Shown here piece after piece: positions 46,429 through 55,934 of a stretch of DNA of 64,000 nt (the first letter of the stretch is position 1; each line of letters begins with the position of its first letter). Origin of the DNA: Bacteroidota bacterium (GTDB lineage: Bacteria > Bacteroidota > Bacteroidia > Flavobacteriales_D > Crocinitomicaceae); contig JAJRQQ010000028.1 of NCBI GenBank assembly GCA_024280155.1, positions 62,001 to 126,000 on the forward strand. Direction: 5' to 3'. Under the pieces are notes generated by a model, which was not told where the DNA came from, searched no databases, and saw only the letters and a list, made by a program, of their open reading frames with translations. The position numbers and the translations under genes are program-made.

Positions 46429-46493
46429 AAATGACGCCCCTCATTTTAGGTTATTAACATGTTTTTCAACAGTTATTAACATAGGGGTCATTT
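46429..46493 (+). other. Three DnaA-box-like 9-mers inside an inverted repeat: candidate origin or operator
   Basis: TTATTAACA (46451), TTTTCAACA (46463) and TTATTAACA (46473) lie in the same orientation at 12- and 10-base steps, about one helical turn. They resemble the DnaA box (TTATNCACA) with A for C, as I recall from Bacteroidota origins. The group is flanked by an 11-bp inverted repeat with one bulged G (AAATGACGCCCCT at 46429-46441, AGGGGTCATTT at 46483-46493). To its right lie a C7 run and an AT-rich stretch up to the RND operon. Genes diverge here (minus to the left from 38.6 kb, plus to the right until 57.3 kb), as expected at an origin, but no dnaA is present. A regulator site for the efflux operon is the alternative. 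Confidence 0.4.
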
Positions 46494-46598
46494 TTAGTAA
46501 GAATCCCCCCCTTTATTCCATAAATCTCTCAGACCAACAATCATTTCCTTAAACCTTTTAACATTACTCACGACTCGTTATCATTTTCTACATATTTT

Positions 46599-46612
46599 CT
46601 ATTTGAAAATAG
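46599..46612. promoter_or_regulatory. Palindrome in the RND operon promoter region
   Basis: CTATTT-GA-AAATAG is a perfect 6-bp inverted repeat ending 27 bases before the efflux adaptor ATG. Such a site could bind a dimeric repressor of the pump, but no regulator gene is adjacent. A 6-bp AT-rich palindrome can also arise by chance. Confidence 0.3.
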
Positions 46613-46639
46613 TTACTTTTATTCTATCAAAATCCGATT

Positions 46640-47758
46640 ATGAAAAGAAGTCAAATTATTCTGTTTATTATTTTTCTTGTGTTTACAGGAGGGGCATATC
46701 TTGTTCTAAATAGAAACAAGAAAATGAACGAAGAAGGAACTAAAGAAGAAAATAAAACGGTTTACGTTCCAACGTCAAAGGTGAAAAACACCATGAAAAC
46801 AATTTCATTGATTTCTTACGGGCAAATTTCACCTCATACTGAATTGCTCGTTTCTTTTGAAGTACAAGGGAAGTTAGAAAAGGGGAACTTAACAATGAAG
46901 CCTGGAGTGAATTTCAGAAAAGGTCAAATTCTCTATAGAATTAATAACGAGGAAGCCTTTTATACTTTAAGTGCTCGAAAATCTGCTTTGGCAAATCTTG
47001 TTTTAAATCTTATGCCCGATATTGAGATGGATTTCCCGTTGGAGAAAGACAAATGGTTGAAGTTTCTTGAAGGTCTTAATCCTGCAAACATACTACCAAC
47101 ATTACCTAAAGCAAAAACGGAGAAAGAACGTCTATTTTTGACCAGTCGAAATATATATACAGAATATTTTAACCTCAGTAGTTTAGAGGCTCGAATGGAT
47201 AAGTATTTATGGATTGCTCCTTTCAACGGTTCTGTTATCGAGGTTTATTCTGAACCGGGTTCGATTGTGAATCCAGGAGCTCAAGTTGCAAAAATTATAA
47301 AGACAGGTAATTATGAAGTGAAGGTGCCTATCGCTATGAGGTTAGTAGAGGAGTATAAGAAAAAGAGTTCGGCAAATTTTACAACATCTTCTGGAGAATT
47401 AGTAGCTACAGGGAAAATTATTCGAATTTCCAATGTCGTGAATCAAAAAACGCAATCTGCAGATGTTTATTATTCCGTGAAACCGTTAAAAGATAAAGAA
47501 GTGTACAATGGAATGTTTGTTAATGTTACAATTGACAGAACGTCAAACGAAATGAGCATGACAATCCCTCGAACGGCTGTTAAGAATGGTGAAGTAAAAG
47601 TAGTGAAGGAGGGGGAGTTGATTTCAATTCCAATTCAGGTCATTGGAGCAAAACCGGATTCTGTTTTTGTGTCTGGTCTGAAAGAAGGGACTTTTGTTGT
47701 TCTTGAACAAGTAGAGGAACAAGATAGTGAAGTTAAATATGAAGGAATTAACCGATAA
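46640..47758 (+). CDS. RND efflux periplasmic adaptor (HlyD/MFP family)
   Basis: A membrane-fusion protein linking an RND pump to a TolC channel. An N-terminal TM or signal anchor (residues 5-22) precedes the lipoyl/barrel-sandwich half motif (ELLVSFEVQGKLEKGNLTMKPGVNFRKGQIL). A shortened hairpin follows, then the second lipoyl half (IAPFNGSVIEVYSEPGSIVNPGAQVAKI) and the C-terminal beta-barrel domain (RTAVKNGEVKVVKEG). It is first in a three-gene operon with the pump (9 bases) and TolC. Substrates may be toxic small molecules, but nothing narrows this down. Confidence 0.9.
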   Translation: MKRSQIILFIIFLVFTGGAYLVLNRNKKMNEEGTKEENKTVYVPTSKVKNTMKTISLISYGQISPHTELLVSFEVQGKLEKGNLTMKPGVNFRKGQILYRINNEEAFYTLSARKSALANLVLNLMPDIEMDFPLEKDKWLKFLEGLNPANILPTLPKAKTEKERLFLTSRNIYTEYFNLSSLEARMDKYLWIAPFNGSVIEVYSEPGSIVNPGAQVAKIIKTGNYEVKVPIAMRLVEEYKKKSSANFTTSSGELVATGKIIRISNVVNQKTQSADVYYSVKPLKDKEVYNGMFVNVTIDRTSNEMSMTIPRTAVKNGEVKVVKEGELISIPIQVIGAKPDSVFVSGLKEGTFVVLEQVEEQDSEVKYEGINR

Positions 47759-47767
47759 TTTGTTGTT

Positions 47768-50700
47768 ATGAGAAAAATCATTCAGTTTTTTATCAATCAC
47801 CCGGTATGGGGAAATGCTGCCATCGTTCTTGTTTTGATGTTCGGTTTGTTTTCGCTTTTCACGATGAAAAGGTCATTCTTTCCTGAGTTAGAACCGACTC
47901 GGATTACCGTTTCTGTTTTTTACCCTGGTGCTTCTCCTACAGAAATGGAGGATGGTGTCACAATTAAGGTTGAACAATCCATCAAAGGATTGGATGGAAT
48001 CGAGGAGATAAACTCGACTTCTTCTGAGAATTTTGCACAAGTTGTTGTCAAAGCCTACGTTGATACAGACATCGATGAATTGTTGAGTGATGTGAAAAAT
48101 GCAGTAAATTCAATCAATTCTTTTCCTGCGGGGGCAGAACGACCAATTGTCAATAAACAAAAGTCTGGAGGAATGGCTTCTGTTGTCGCATTTGTAGGAG
48201 TGTCTGCAAAAAATAATGATACACCGATCACAGAATTGACCGATTTAGCGCTTCAAGTTGAACGGGATTTATTGAACACAAAAGAAATTACACAAATTAT
48301 TAAAAATGGTTTCCCCGAAAAGGAAATTAGCATCAATGTTCGTGAACAAGATTTATTGCGTTACAACATTTCCATACAAGAAATAGCATTAGCCGTTGGG
48401 TCAAATAACATTGATATTACAACAGGTGTTATTCGTGGAGGTGTTGAAGAAATGAACATTCGTTCGAACAGTCGAGGTACGTCAGAAGAAGAAATTGGAG
48501 CAATCATTCTCCGTACAACGCCAACAGGAAGCAAAACTGTTATTTCTGATGTGGCGGATGTAAAATTAGCGTTCTCAGAAAGTTCTCAGGAGGCAAGATA
48601 CAATGGTAAGCCTTCAGTTTCTTTTCAAATTGAAAAAACGATTGACCAAGATATTACCAATATTACCGAAGAATTATACAAGTATAAAGAACAATTCAAT
48701 CAAAAACACACCGAATTTGAATTCAATATTTTCTATGAGTTCAATGAGATGTTAGACCAACGGATTGATTTACTCACTAGAAATGGAATGATGGGATTGA
48801 TTCTCGTTCTTCTATTCTTAGGCTTATTTTTGAATTTAAAACTTTCTGCTTGGGTGGCATTCGGTATTCCTTTTTCTTTCTTAGGAATGTTCATCCTCGG
48901 GAGCATGTATGGAATGTCAATCAACATGATTTCTCTTTTTGGGATGATACTCGTTGTGGGTGTTCTTGTTGATGATGGAATTGTGATTGCGGAGAATATT
49001 TTCACTCATTATGAAAAAGGAAAAAATGCACATCAAGCAGCGTTGGATGGAACAATGGAAGTTTTGCCTTCTGTTTTTTCTTCGGTGATTACCACTATTG
49101 TTGCATTTTCTATCCTGTTATTTGTCGAAGGAATGGAAATGATGCGAGAAATGGCCTTCGTTGTGATTGCTTGTTTGGCATTTTCACTTTTTGAAGCTTT
49201 TATTATTCTCCCATCTCATCTCGGTCATAAACGAGGTTTGGCAGAAGAGAAAGTACATTCGCTTACCTACGGTAAAGGTTTCCTTTTGATGTTATTCGGG
49301 TTGGCTATTATTTATTTGGGTGCAGGATTGTTCCCCGAAGAATCAAGCTTGGGATTAATTCTATTTCCTTTTGGATTGATTATTCTAGGGGCTCTTTTAT
49401 TCTTCGGTGGTTTTTCTAAATCACCAATGGAAGAGAAAGTCTTGGGTGGCGCAGATAAAGGAATTAAATATGTGCGTGATAATTGGTTCAATGTCGCAGT
49501 TGAAAATATTGTAGGAACGAAAAGAAAATGGTTCCGTTTGGGGTTCTTTATGCCGATGTTTTTTACAGTAGGAATAATTATCCTTACGGTGAATGGAACC
49601 ATACAAACAACATTCTTTCCTGATATTCAGCCTGATTTTTTTACGATAGAAGCAGTGTACAAACCAGGGGATAGTAAAATGAAATCCAAACAGTTTGTAG
49701 AAGAAGCATCACGTATTCTTTTCGAAGAAAATGACCGAATTATTCAAGAAACAGGGGATTCTTTGTTGACTTATTTCTCGAGTAACATCGGTTTTGCAAT
49801 GAATATTGGGCAATTTGGTAATCATGCGTCTATGGTGCAAGTATTTTTCGATGGAGAACAAACTACAACTCCAGTGGATACATTGATGAATAGAATTGTC
49901 CGCAGAATTAACGCAACGAATAATGGTAAATTAGCTCAAAACACCTATGTTGGCGGGTTTAATCGTTTTGGAAAAGAAATTGAAGTAGGAATGACATCTC
50001 ACAACGATGTGAGTCTTATGGAAGCACGAAAAATGTTTAAAAGTGAATTGTCTAAAATGGATGGAGTTTTTAATATCAAAGACAACATGCCTCCAGGTAA
50101 GAATGAAGTTTATTTAACGATGCGACCAGAGGCAGATATACTAGGTGTTTCAAAACGTGATGTGTTAAGACAAGTTCGAGCTGGTTTTTTTGGGCAAGAA
50201 GCACAGCGTGTTATTATTGGTACAGACGAAGTGAGAGTTTGGGTGCGCTATCCTGTTGAAGATCGTAATTCTTTGATGGATCTAGAATCAATGAAGATTA
50301 AATCGCCGCAAGGTCACGCTATACCACTGAAAGAAATCTGCGACTTTAGCATTGGACGAGCACCAGAAAATTTGAGAAGAAAAGATGGACAAAGAATTAT
50401 ACGAATTGATGCAGAATGTACAGACCCGGATAAAGTAAAGTTGGTCAATGACACGATTGCTGCAAAATTGTTTCCGAAAATCACCCAAACTTTCCCAGAT
50501 GTTCAGTTAAAAAGACTTGGACAAGCTGAGCGAAGTGAGAAAACAGGAGGTTCCATGAAGGCTATGGGAACGATTGGAATTGCAATAATGTTTATCGTTT
50601 TAACATTGCATTTTAATAGTTTAAGCAGTGCTTTTTTAATCATGCTAGTCATCCCTGCAGGTATAGCAGGGGCAATATTTGGACATGGGCTTGTAGGGAT

Positions 50701-51130
50701 TCCAGTTTCTATTCTAAGTGTTTTTGGGATGATTGCATTGACAGGAGTTCTGGTGAATGATGCGATTGTATTCCTCGACCGATACAATCAATTGCTTTTG
50801 GAAGGATTCACCATAAAAAAAGCTGCAATGGAAGCAGCAACATCACGATTTAGACCCATTATTTTAACTTCGTTAACTACTGTAGCAGGATTGTTGCCGA
50901 TTATCTCAGAGAAAAGCATGCAAGCTCAGTTCCTTATACCTATGGCAGTTTCAATTGCTTTTGGGGTCTTGATTGGAACGTTATTTATCCTGTTTTTCTA
51001 TCCTTCTGCAATTCTCTTCTGGAACGGAGTGAAACGATTTAACCACAGAGTGTTCTCCGGAACGAAAAATATTGATCCTCATCTGGTCGAACCAGCGATT
51101 CGATTAGAACAGAATAAACACGAATTTTAA
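47768..51130 (+). CDS. RND-family efflux permease (AcrB-like)
   Basis: A proton-driven inner-membrane pump. The N-terminal TM1 (FINHPVWGNAAIVLVLMFGLFSLF), two large periplasmic porter loops and 12 TM helices are apparent. The TM4 motif MILVVGVLVDDGIVIAEN carries the aspartates needed for proton relay, and the TM10 counterpart is ALTGVLVNDAIVFLDRYN. The periplasmic start FFPELEPTRITVSVFYPGASPTEMEDGV is typical of the HAE-like RND group. Length 1120 (longer than AcrB's 1049) reflects an insert after TM6 (about residues 500-560, two extra hydrophobic stretches). It lies between adaptor and TolC with 9 and 1 base gaps. Confidence 0.93.
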   Translation: MRKIIQFFINHPVWGNAAIVLVLMFGLFSLFTMKRSFFPELEPTRITVSVFYPGASPTEMEDGVTIKVEQSIKGLDGIEEINSTSSENFAQVVVKAYVDTDIDELLSDVKNAVNSINSFPAGAERPIVNKQKSGGMASVVAFVGVSAKNNDTPITELTDLALQVERDLLNTKEITQIIKNGFPEKEISINVREQDLLRYNISIQEIALAVGSNNIDITTGVIRGGVEEMNIRSNSRGTSEEEIGAIILRTTPTGSKTVISDVADVKLAFSESSQEARYNGKPSVSFQIEKTIDQDITNITEELYKYKEQFNQKHTEFEFNIFYEFNEMLDQRIDLLTRNGMMGLILVLLFLGLFLNLKLSAWVAFGIPFSFLGMFILGSMYGMSINMISLFGMILVVGVLVDDGIVIAENIFTHYEKGKNAHQAALDGTMEVLPSVFSSVITTIVAFSILLFVEGMEMMREMAFVVIACLAFSLFEAFIILPSHLGHKRGLAEEKVHSLTYGKGFLLMLFGLAIIYLGAGLFPEESSLGLILFPFGLIILGALLFFGGFSKSPMEEKVLGGADKGIKYVRDNWFNVAVENIVGTKRKWFRLGFFMPMFFTVGIIILTVNGTIQTTFFPDIQPDFFTIEAVYKPGDSKMKSKQFVEEASRILFEENDRIIQETGDSLLTYFSSNIGFAMNIGQFGNHASMVQVFFDGEQTTTPVDTLMNRIVRRINATNNGKLAQNTYVGGFNRFGKEIEVGMTSHNDVSLMEARKMFKSELSKMDGVFNIKDNMPPGKNEVYLTMRPEADILGVSKRDVLRQVRAGFFGQEAQRVIIGTDEVRVWVRYPVEDRNSLMDLESMKIKSPQGHAIPLKEICDFSIGRAPENLRRKDGQRIIRIDAECTDPDKVKLVNDTIAAKLFPKITQTFPDVQLKRLGQAERSEKTGGSMKAMGTIGIAIMFIVLTLHFNSLSSAFLIMLVIPAGIAGAIFGHGLVGIPVSILSVFGMIALTGVLVNDAIVFLDRYNQLLLEGFTIKKAAMEAATSRFRPIILTSLTTVAGLLPIISEKSMQAQFLIPMAVSIAFGVLIGTLFILFFYPSAILFWNGVKRFNHRVFSGTKNIDPHLVEPAIRLEQNKHEF

Positions 51131-51131
51131 A

Positions 51132-52460
51132 ATGAAAACGAATATACTATTTCTTATCGTTGGGGTGTTTTTTGCACATAATAATGCATTCTCGCAACAT
51201 CAATTGTCGGCAAAAGAAGCAGTTTTTATTGCTTTAGAGAATAATTACCAAATTCAAATAGCAGAAAAACAAAAAGAAATCAGCGAGAAAAACAATAAAT
51301 GGTCAGAAGCTGGACTTTTTCCAACGGTGACTTTATCTGTTGCGCAGAATAATGGGATTCAGGATAATACGAATAATCCATTTACGTTTACACCTGGAAT
51401 TATTCTCTCCCAAAGCATTGCACCAGCGTTAAATTTAAATTGGAATTTATTCAGTGGTTTTGCCGTGAAGATTTCAAAACAACGCTTACAACAATTGGAA
51501 GAGCAAAGTGGAGCAAATTCGATGGCAGTTATTGAAACCACGACGCAAGACGTCTTGAAGGCGTATTACACAGCCGATTTGCAAAAAGTGCGCAGGGATT
51601 TGTTTCAATCGGTACTTCAGATTTCAAGTGAACGAATGAGGTATTATGAGCTGAAAGAAAAATACAGCACATCAACTTCGTTGGAATTGTTGCAGTTTAA
51701 AAACCAGTACTTAACAGATAGTACAAATTTTTTAATGCAAGATATATCGTATGAAAATTCTATTCGGAACTTGGCGGTTTTAATGAATGATACAACTTTG
51801 ATTAAGGAGGGGTATCTTTTGACCGATAAAATTGATTTACAAATCAATGAAATGAATTTTGATGAAGCAAAAAATGAAATGGTTGATAATAATCAGAATT
51901 TGAAGAATCAATACATTAACCTCGAATTGCAAAAAACGAATACTGCTTTTAGACGGTCATTTCTCTATCCTGTTTTAAGCTTTCAGGGAGGTTTGAGCCC
52001 AAATTGGTCGAATATTAGAGAAATAAAAAACAATACATTTGATGCAGAAACCAATACAATAACGTATTATGGTAATTTGAATATACAATATACATTGTTT
52101 AATAATTGGAAGAATAAAAGAGCAATCGAGGTCTCTAAAATTCAAGAAGAAATTGCTCAGTTAAATGTTGAGAGCATGCAGAAAACATTAGAAAGCACGT
52201 TGGAGAATATGATTGATTTGTATAAGGTTCGTTCTCAATTGGTTGAGATTTCTCAAGAAAACATGGTTTACGCCCAAAAATCATTTGAATTGGCTGAAAA
52301 ACGGTTTAAAATTGGATCAATTAATTCCATCGATTTAATGACAATTCAAAATAATTATGAGAATACCATGATTCAACATTATGAAAACCTCTTTAATAAG
52401 ATGGAGACCTATCTTGAGATCTATAAAATGACAGGTAAAATTGGGTTGGTTGTAGAATAA
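51132..52460 (+). CDS. TolC-family outer-membrane channel of the RND system
   Basis: A signal peptide (about 21 residues, ...NNAFSQ) is followed by the duplicated TolC helical-barrel repeats: LSAKEAVFIALENNYQIQIAEKQKEI in the first half and LAEKRFKIGSINSIDLMTIQNNYENT near the end. Length 442 is within the family range. It lies one base after the pump gene, completing an adaptor-pump-channel operon. A second TolC paralogue occurs at 55934-57325. Confidence 0.92.
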   Translation: MKTNILFLIVGVFFAHNNAFSQHQLSAKEAVFIALENNYQIQIAEKQKEISEKNNKWSEAGLFPTVTLSVAQNNGIQDNTNNPFTFTPGIILSQSIAPALNLNWNLFSGFAVKISKQRLQQLEEQSGANSMAVIETTTQDVLKAYYTADLQKVRRDLFQSVLQISSERMRYYELKEKYSTSTSLELLQFKNQYLTDSTNFLMQDISYENSIRNLAVLMNDTTLIKEGYLLTDKIDLQINEMNFDEAKNEMVDNNQNLKNQYINLELQKTNTAFRRSFLYPVLSFQGGLSPNWSNIREIKNNTFDAETNTITYYGNLNIQYTLFNNWKNKRAIEVSKIQEEIAQLNVESMQKTLESTLENMIDLYKVRSQLVEISQENMVYAQKSFELAEKRFKIGSINSIDLMTIQNNYENTMIQHYENLFNKMETYLEIYKMTGKIGLVVE

Positions 52461-52899
52461 TTAAGCAAATCAGTTGTTTAGTGGTTTTATGTGATTTTTA
52501 AACTTGTTAATCCAGACGTAAATAAATGTCATTATCAATGAGTAATATTCTTGTCCGCTAGCAACAGGGATAGCGAAAATGGACTTGATAGAATTTGGTT
52601 ATAAGAGTAATTTTATACCAGATTATAAATTAAAAAGAAGGTTGATATCAGAATCTTAGAAAGAACTTTGGAGATTATTGAGGCTGAAAAAACTCATGAT
52701 CCCTTACCTTTATTAGAATAAAATAATTGAAAGGAAAGAAATTTTAATTAATTTATACTTGAAAAAAGAAAGGAAGTTAGTCTTTTTTTTGTTAAAAAGA
52801 CAAAAAAAGATAGTAATAATTATTAAATCGATAGTAATACTATTATATTTGTAAGTATAAAAATGAATATGTATTTTATTTGTAAACATAATATAGAAA
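52461..52899 (+). other. 439-bp intergenic region between the two exporter operons
   Basis: No intact gene. A possible ORF remnant lies near 52640-52722: one frame reads DIRILERTLEIIEAEKTHDPLPLLE and then stops, with no start codon in frame. Around 52780-52801 a GTCTTTTT/AAAAAGAC inverted repeat may terminate the RND operon. From 52809 onward lie regulatory-looking repeats and the promoter of the next operon, listed separately. Confidence 0.5.
52809..52851 (+). promoter_or_regulatory. Promoter with repeated operator-like sites for the ABC-HlyD-TolC operon
   Basis: GATAGTAATA occurs exactly twice, at 52809 and 52830, 21 bp apart (two helical turns). The second copy is part of a perfect palindrome ATAGTA-A-TACTAT (52831-52843), which directly abuts a -7 box TATATTTG (52844-52851). 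This placement would let a bound regulator block or aid RNA polymerase. The ATG is 48 bases downstream of the box. Confidence 0.5.
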
Positions 52900-54594
52900 A
52901 TGAGTACGGGAAATAATTCGACTATGACACCAGGGAAAAGGTTTCTTATTCTGATAAAACCAGATAAAGAAGAGATTAGAAATGTGTATATCTATTCAAT
53001 ATTTGCAGGGTTTATAATGTTGTCACTTCCTTTAGGAATACAAGCAATTATCAACCTTATACAAGGGGGACAAATTAGTACATCTTGGGTTGTTTTAATT
53101 TTGTTTGTTATTTTGGGACTCGTTTTGTCGGGAATTCTGCAAGTTGCCCAATTAAGAATAACCGAGAATTTACAGCAGAAGATATTTACAAGAGCTGCAT
53201 TTGATTTTGCTTACCGAACCTCTAGAATTAAATTGGAGGAACTGTATAATAAATATGCTCCAGAATTGATGAATCGTTTTTTTGATGTTATTTCTATTCA
53301 AAAGGGCTTAACGAAGTTGTTGATTGATTTTTCGACAGCATCCATTCAAACTGTTTTTGGATTACTCTTACTTTCATTGTACCATCCTTTCTTTATTGTT
53401 TTTAGCCTGATCTTGATTATTCTTGTTCTGTTTATCTTTAAATTGACCTATAAAAAAGGTTTAGAAACGAGTTTAAAAGAGTCGAAAAGTAAATACAATG
53501 TTGCACATTGGTTGCAAGAATTAGCGCGAACAAATATCAGTTTTAAATTAGCGGGTATAACTGATTTGCCCTTGAATAAAGTTGATAAATTAACAGGGGA
53601 ATACGTCGAAGCCAGAGAAATGCACTTCAAAGTTCTTGTACAACAATACATTCTTTTAATTGTTTTTAAAGTCTTTGTAGCGTCAGGTCTACTTATTGTT
53701 GGAAGTTTGCTAGTTATTAATCAACAAATGAACATCGGTCAATTTGTTGCTGCTGAAATTATTATTTTAATGATTCTTTCTTCCGTTGAAAAGCTAATTC
53801 TAAGTTTAGAAACTGTTTATGACTTATTGACTTCAATTGAGAAAGTAGGACAGGTAACGGATTTAGAACTAGAATCAGAGTCTGGAATAAATATTCTTTC
53901 TCACCTAGACGAAAATCAAGGAGGGATGGAAGTAGAATTAAATCAAGTGACTTTTCATTATCCTGGAAGCAACAAAAGTATTTTAGATAAAGTGTCGATG
54001 CATTTGAAACCTTCAGAACGGGTAATGATTTCCGGTGAAGTGGATTCTGGAAAGACAACTTTACTTTTTGTTTTAGCTGGATTGTATAAGGTTCAACAAG
54101 GGAATGTTGTCTTGAATAAAATGCCGGTCAATAATCTGAACCCAAATTTTCTACGTTCAATTATTGGGGATTGTTTAATGGATGAATTGCTTTTTGAAGG
54201 AACGCTCCTTGAAAATATTACGATGGGAAGAGAGAATGCTGCTTTTGAAAATGTTCAGTGGGCGGTTGAAAATTTAGGATTATCCGATTTCATTTATTCT
54301 TTACCCAACGGCTTTGACACGAAAATATTCCCACAAGGAAAACAGTTCTCAAAAGGAATTGTAGATAAGATAATTCTTGCACGTAGTATTGTCGATCGAC
54401 CTAGGCTTTTACTGATTAAAGATACTTTTTCATCATTTGCTGAAGATGAGGGTCGCTTGATTATAGATTTTTTAACTCACAAAGATAATCCATGGACATT
54501 AGTTGTAGTGTCTAAAGATGTTCGGTTAATACCGAAAGTTGACAGAGTATTTACAATGTCAAATGGAATTTTAATCGAAACAATAGAAAAATAA
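52900..54594 (+). CDS. ABC exporter with degenerate nucleotide-binding domain
   Basis: A half-size type I secretion-like ABC protein: six predicted TM helices (residues 30-320) fused to an NBD (about 345-564), with no C39 peptidase domain in front. In the NBD, Walker A is intact (GEVDSGKTT, Lys385), but other motifs are not recognisable. The Q-loop glutamine is Met427 (IGDCLMDELLF). The LSGGQ signature is FSKGI (483-487). The Walker B Asp-Glu pair is Lys507-Asp508 (LLLIKDTFSS). The H-loop histidine is Lys539 (VVVSKDVR). It may therefore bind but not efficiently hydrolyse ATP. Followed by HlyD (12 bases to its ATG) and TolC genes. Substrate is unknown. Confidence 0.85.
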   Translation: MSTGNNSTMTPGKRFLILIKPDKEEIRNVYIYSIFAGFIMLSLPLGIQAIINLIQGGQISTSWVVLILFVILGLVLSGILQVAQLRITENLQQKIFTRAAFDFAYRTSRIKLEELYNKYAPELMNRFFDVISIQKGLTKLLIDFSTASIQTVFGLLLLSLYHPFFIVFSLILIILVLFIFKLTYKKGLETSLKESKSKYNVAHWLQELARTNISFKLAGITDLPLNKVDKLTGEYVEAREMHFKVLVQQYILLIVFKVFVASGLLIVGSLLVINQQMNIGQFVAAEIIILMILSSVEKLILSLETVYDLLTSIEKVGQVTDLELESESGINILSHLDENQGGMEVELNQVTFHYPGSNKSILDKVSMHLKPSERVMISGEVDSGKTTLLFVLAGLYKVQQGNVVLNKMPVNNLNPNFLRSIIGDCLMDELLFEGTLLENITMGRENAAFENVQWAVENLGLSDFIYSLPNGFDTKIFPQGKQFSKGIVDKIILARSIVDRPRLLLIKDTFSSFAEDEGRLIIDFLTHKDNPWTLVVVSKDVRLIPKVDRVFTMSNGILIETIEK

Positions 54595-54605
54595 TCTTGC
54601 AGAAT

Positions 54606-55934
54606 ATGATACAGAATACAAAATATGTAGGTCAGTATTCTACAATAAAGAAAGTAGAAGCTAAAAATTCAAACAAACGATTAAAAAGAATCTTTATCAT
54701 TTGCTTTGTCGTACTCTTTTTATTTTTATTTCTCCCGTGGACACAAAATATTAGAACTACTGGGAATGTTACAACTTTAACTCCTAACCATCGGCCTCAA
54801 AAAGTAACGACCATTATGGATGGGAGAATTCAAAAATGGTTTGTAAAAGAAGGTGATTTAGTACAGGAGGGAGATACATTATTGAAAATAACTGAAATTA
54901 AAGATGCTTACTTTGATGAGAACCTTCTGGAGAGGACGGGAAATCAAGTCAATTTAAAGAAAGAATCCATTGTTAACTACGATGATAAAGTGAAAAATTA
55001 TGATGAACAATTGAAAATTCTAGTGGAGCAGAGAGATTTAAAATTGAACCAATCGAAAATTAAGTTGAAACAGGCCGAATTAAAAATGCAAAGTGACAGT
55101 ATTGCATTTGAGACTTCAAAAATACATTTAAAAATTGCTGATTATCAATTGAAAAGGACGGATAGTTTATATCGAATGGGGCTTAAATCATTAACTGATT
55201 TAGAAACCAAGCGAATGAAAAAGCAACAAGTGGAAAGTTATAAAGTGAAACATGAAAATATCTGGTTGAATAGTAAAACGAATTTGATTAATCTAAAAAT
55301 TGAAATTTCTAATGTTCAAGTAAAGTTTGAATCAGATTACAATAAAATTCTTTCCATGAAATTGTCTGCTTTAAACGAACAAATTGATGCAGAATCCACA
55401 TTGAATAAATTAGAAAATCAATTGAGTAATTACGAAATGAGGGCAGGGTTTCATTATGTATTTGCACCTCAGTCGGGCTATGTTACAAAATTAAAACATG
55501 GTGGAACAGGAGAAACGGTTAAGGCAGGGAGTGAAATTTTAACATTAATGCCATCTCAATATGATTTAGCCGTAGAAATTTATATTAAACCAATTGATTT
55601 ACCCTTGATTCAAAGAGGGCAGAAGGTTCGAATTCAATTTGATGGTTGGCCTGCAATTGTTTTTTCTGGTTGGCCAAATGTTAGTCATGGTACATACGGG
55701 GGTGAGGTGTATGCCATTGATCAATTCATTAGCCCAAATGGTAAATTCCGCTTGCTTGTTAAGCCTGATGATAATGATAGTGAATGGCCAGATGCACTGC
55801 GTTTTGGTGGCGGAACAAATGCAATGCTACTATTGAATGATGTCTCAATTTGGTATGAAATGTGGCGAAATGTCAACGGATTCCCACCAGATTTTTATAA
55901 AAATGATGTTGAGAATGTTAAATCAAAAAAATAA
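54606..55934 (+). CDS. HlyD-family periplasmic adaptor of the ABC exporter
   Basis: A single N-terminal TM (about residues 28-48, preceded by a Lys-rich cytoplasmic start) is followed by a lipoyl half domain (NVTTLTPNHRPQKVTTIMDGRIQKWFVKEGDLVQEGDTLL). A long coiled-coil hairpin (about residues 110-270) follows, then the second half (YVFAPQSGYVTKLKHGGTGETVKAG) and a beta-barrel C-terminus. I prefer ATG 54606 over the TTG 54597 of the track. Length 442. It overlaps the tolC start by 1 base (TAATG). It pairs with the degenerate ABC protein in a type I secretion-like layout. Confidence 0.9.
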   Translation: MIQNTKYVGQYSTIKKVEAKNSNKRLKRIFIICFVVLFLFLFLPWTQNIRTTGNVTTLTPNHRPQKVTTIMDGRIQKWFVKEGDLVQEGDTLLKITEIKDAYFDENLLERTGNQVNLKKESIVNYDDKVKNYDEQLKILVEQRDLKLNQSKIKLKQAELKMQSDSIAFETSKIHLKIADYQLKRTDSLYRMGLKSLTDLETKRMKKQQVESYKVKHENIWLNSKTNLINLKIEISNVQVKFESDYNKILSMKLSALNEQIDAESTLNKLENQLSNYEMRAGFHYVFAPQSGYVTKLKHGGTGETVKAGSEILTLMPSQYDLAVEIYIKPIDLPLIQRGQKVRIQFDGWPAIVFSGWPNVSHGTYGGEVYAIDQFISPNGKFRLLVKPDDNDSEWPDALRFGGGTNAMLLLNDVSIWYEMWRNVNGFPPDFYKNDVENVKSKK

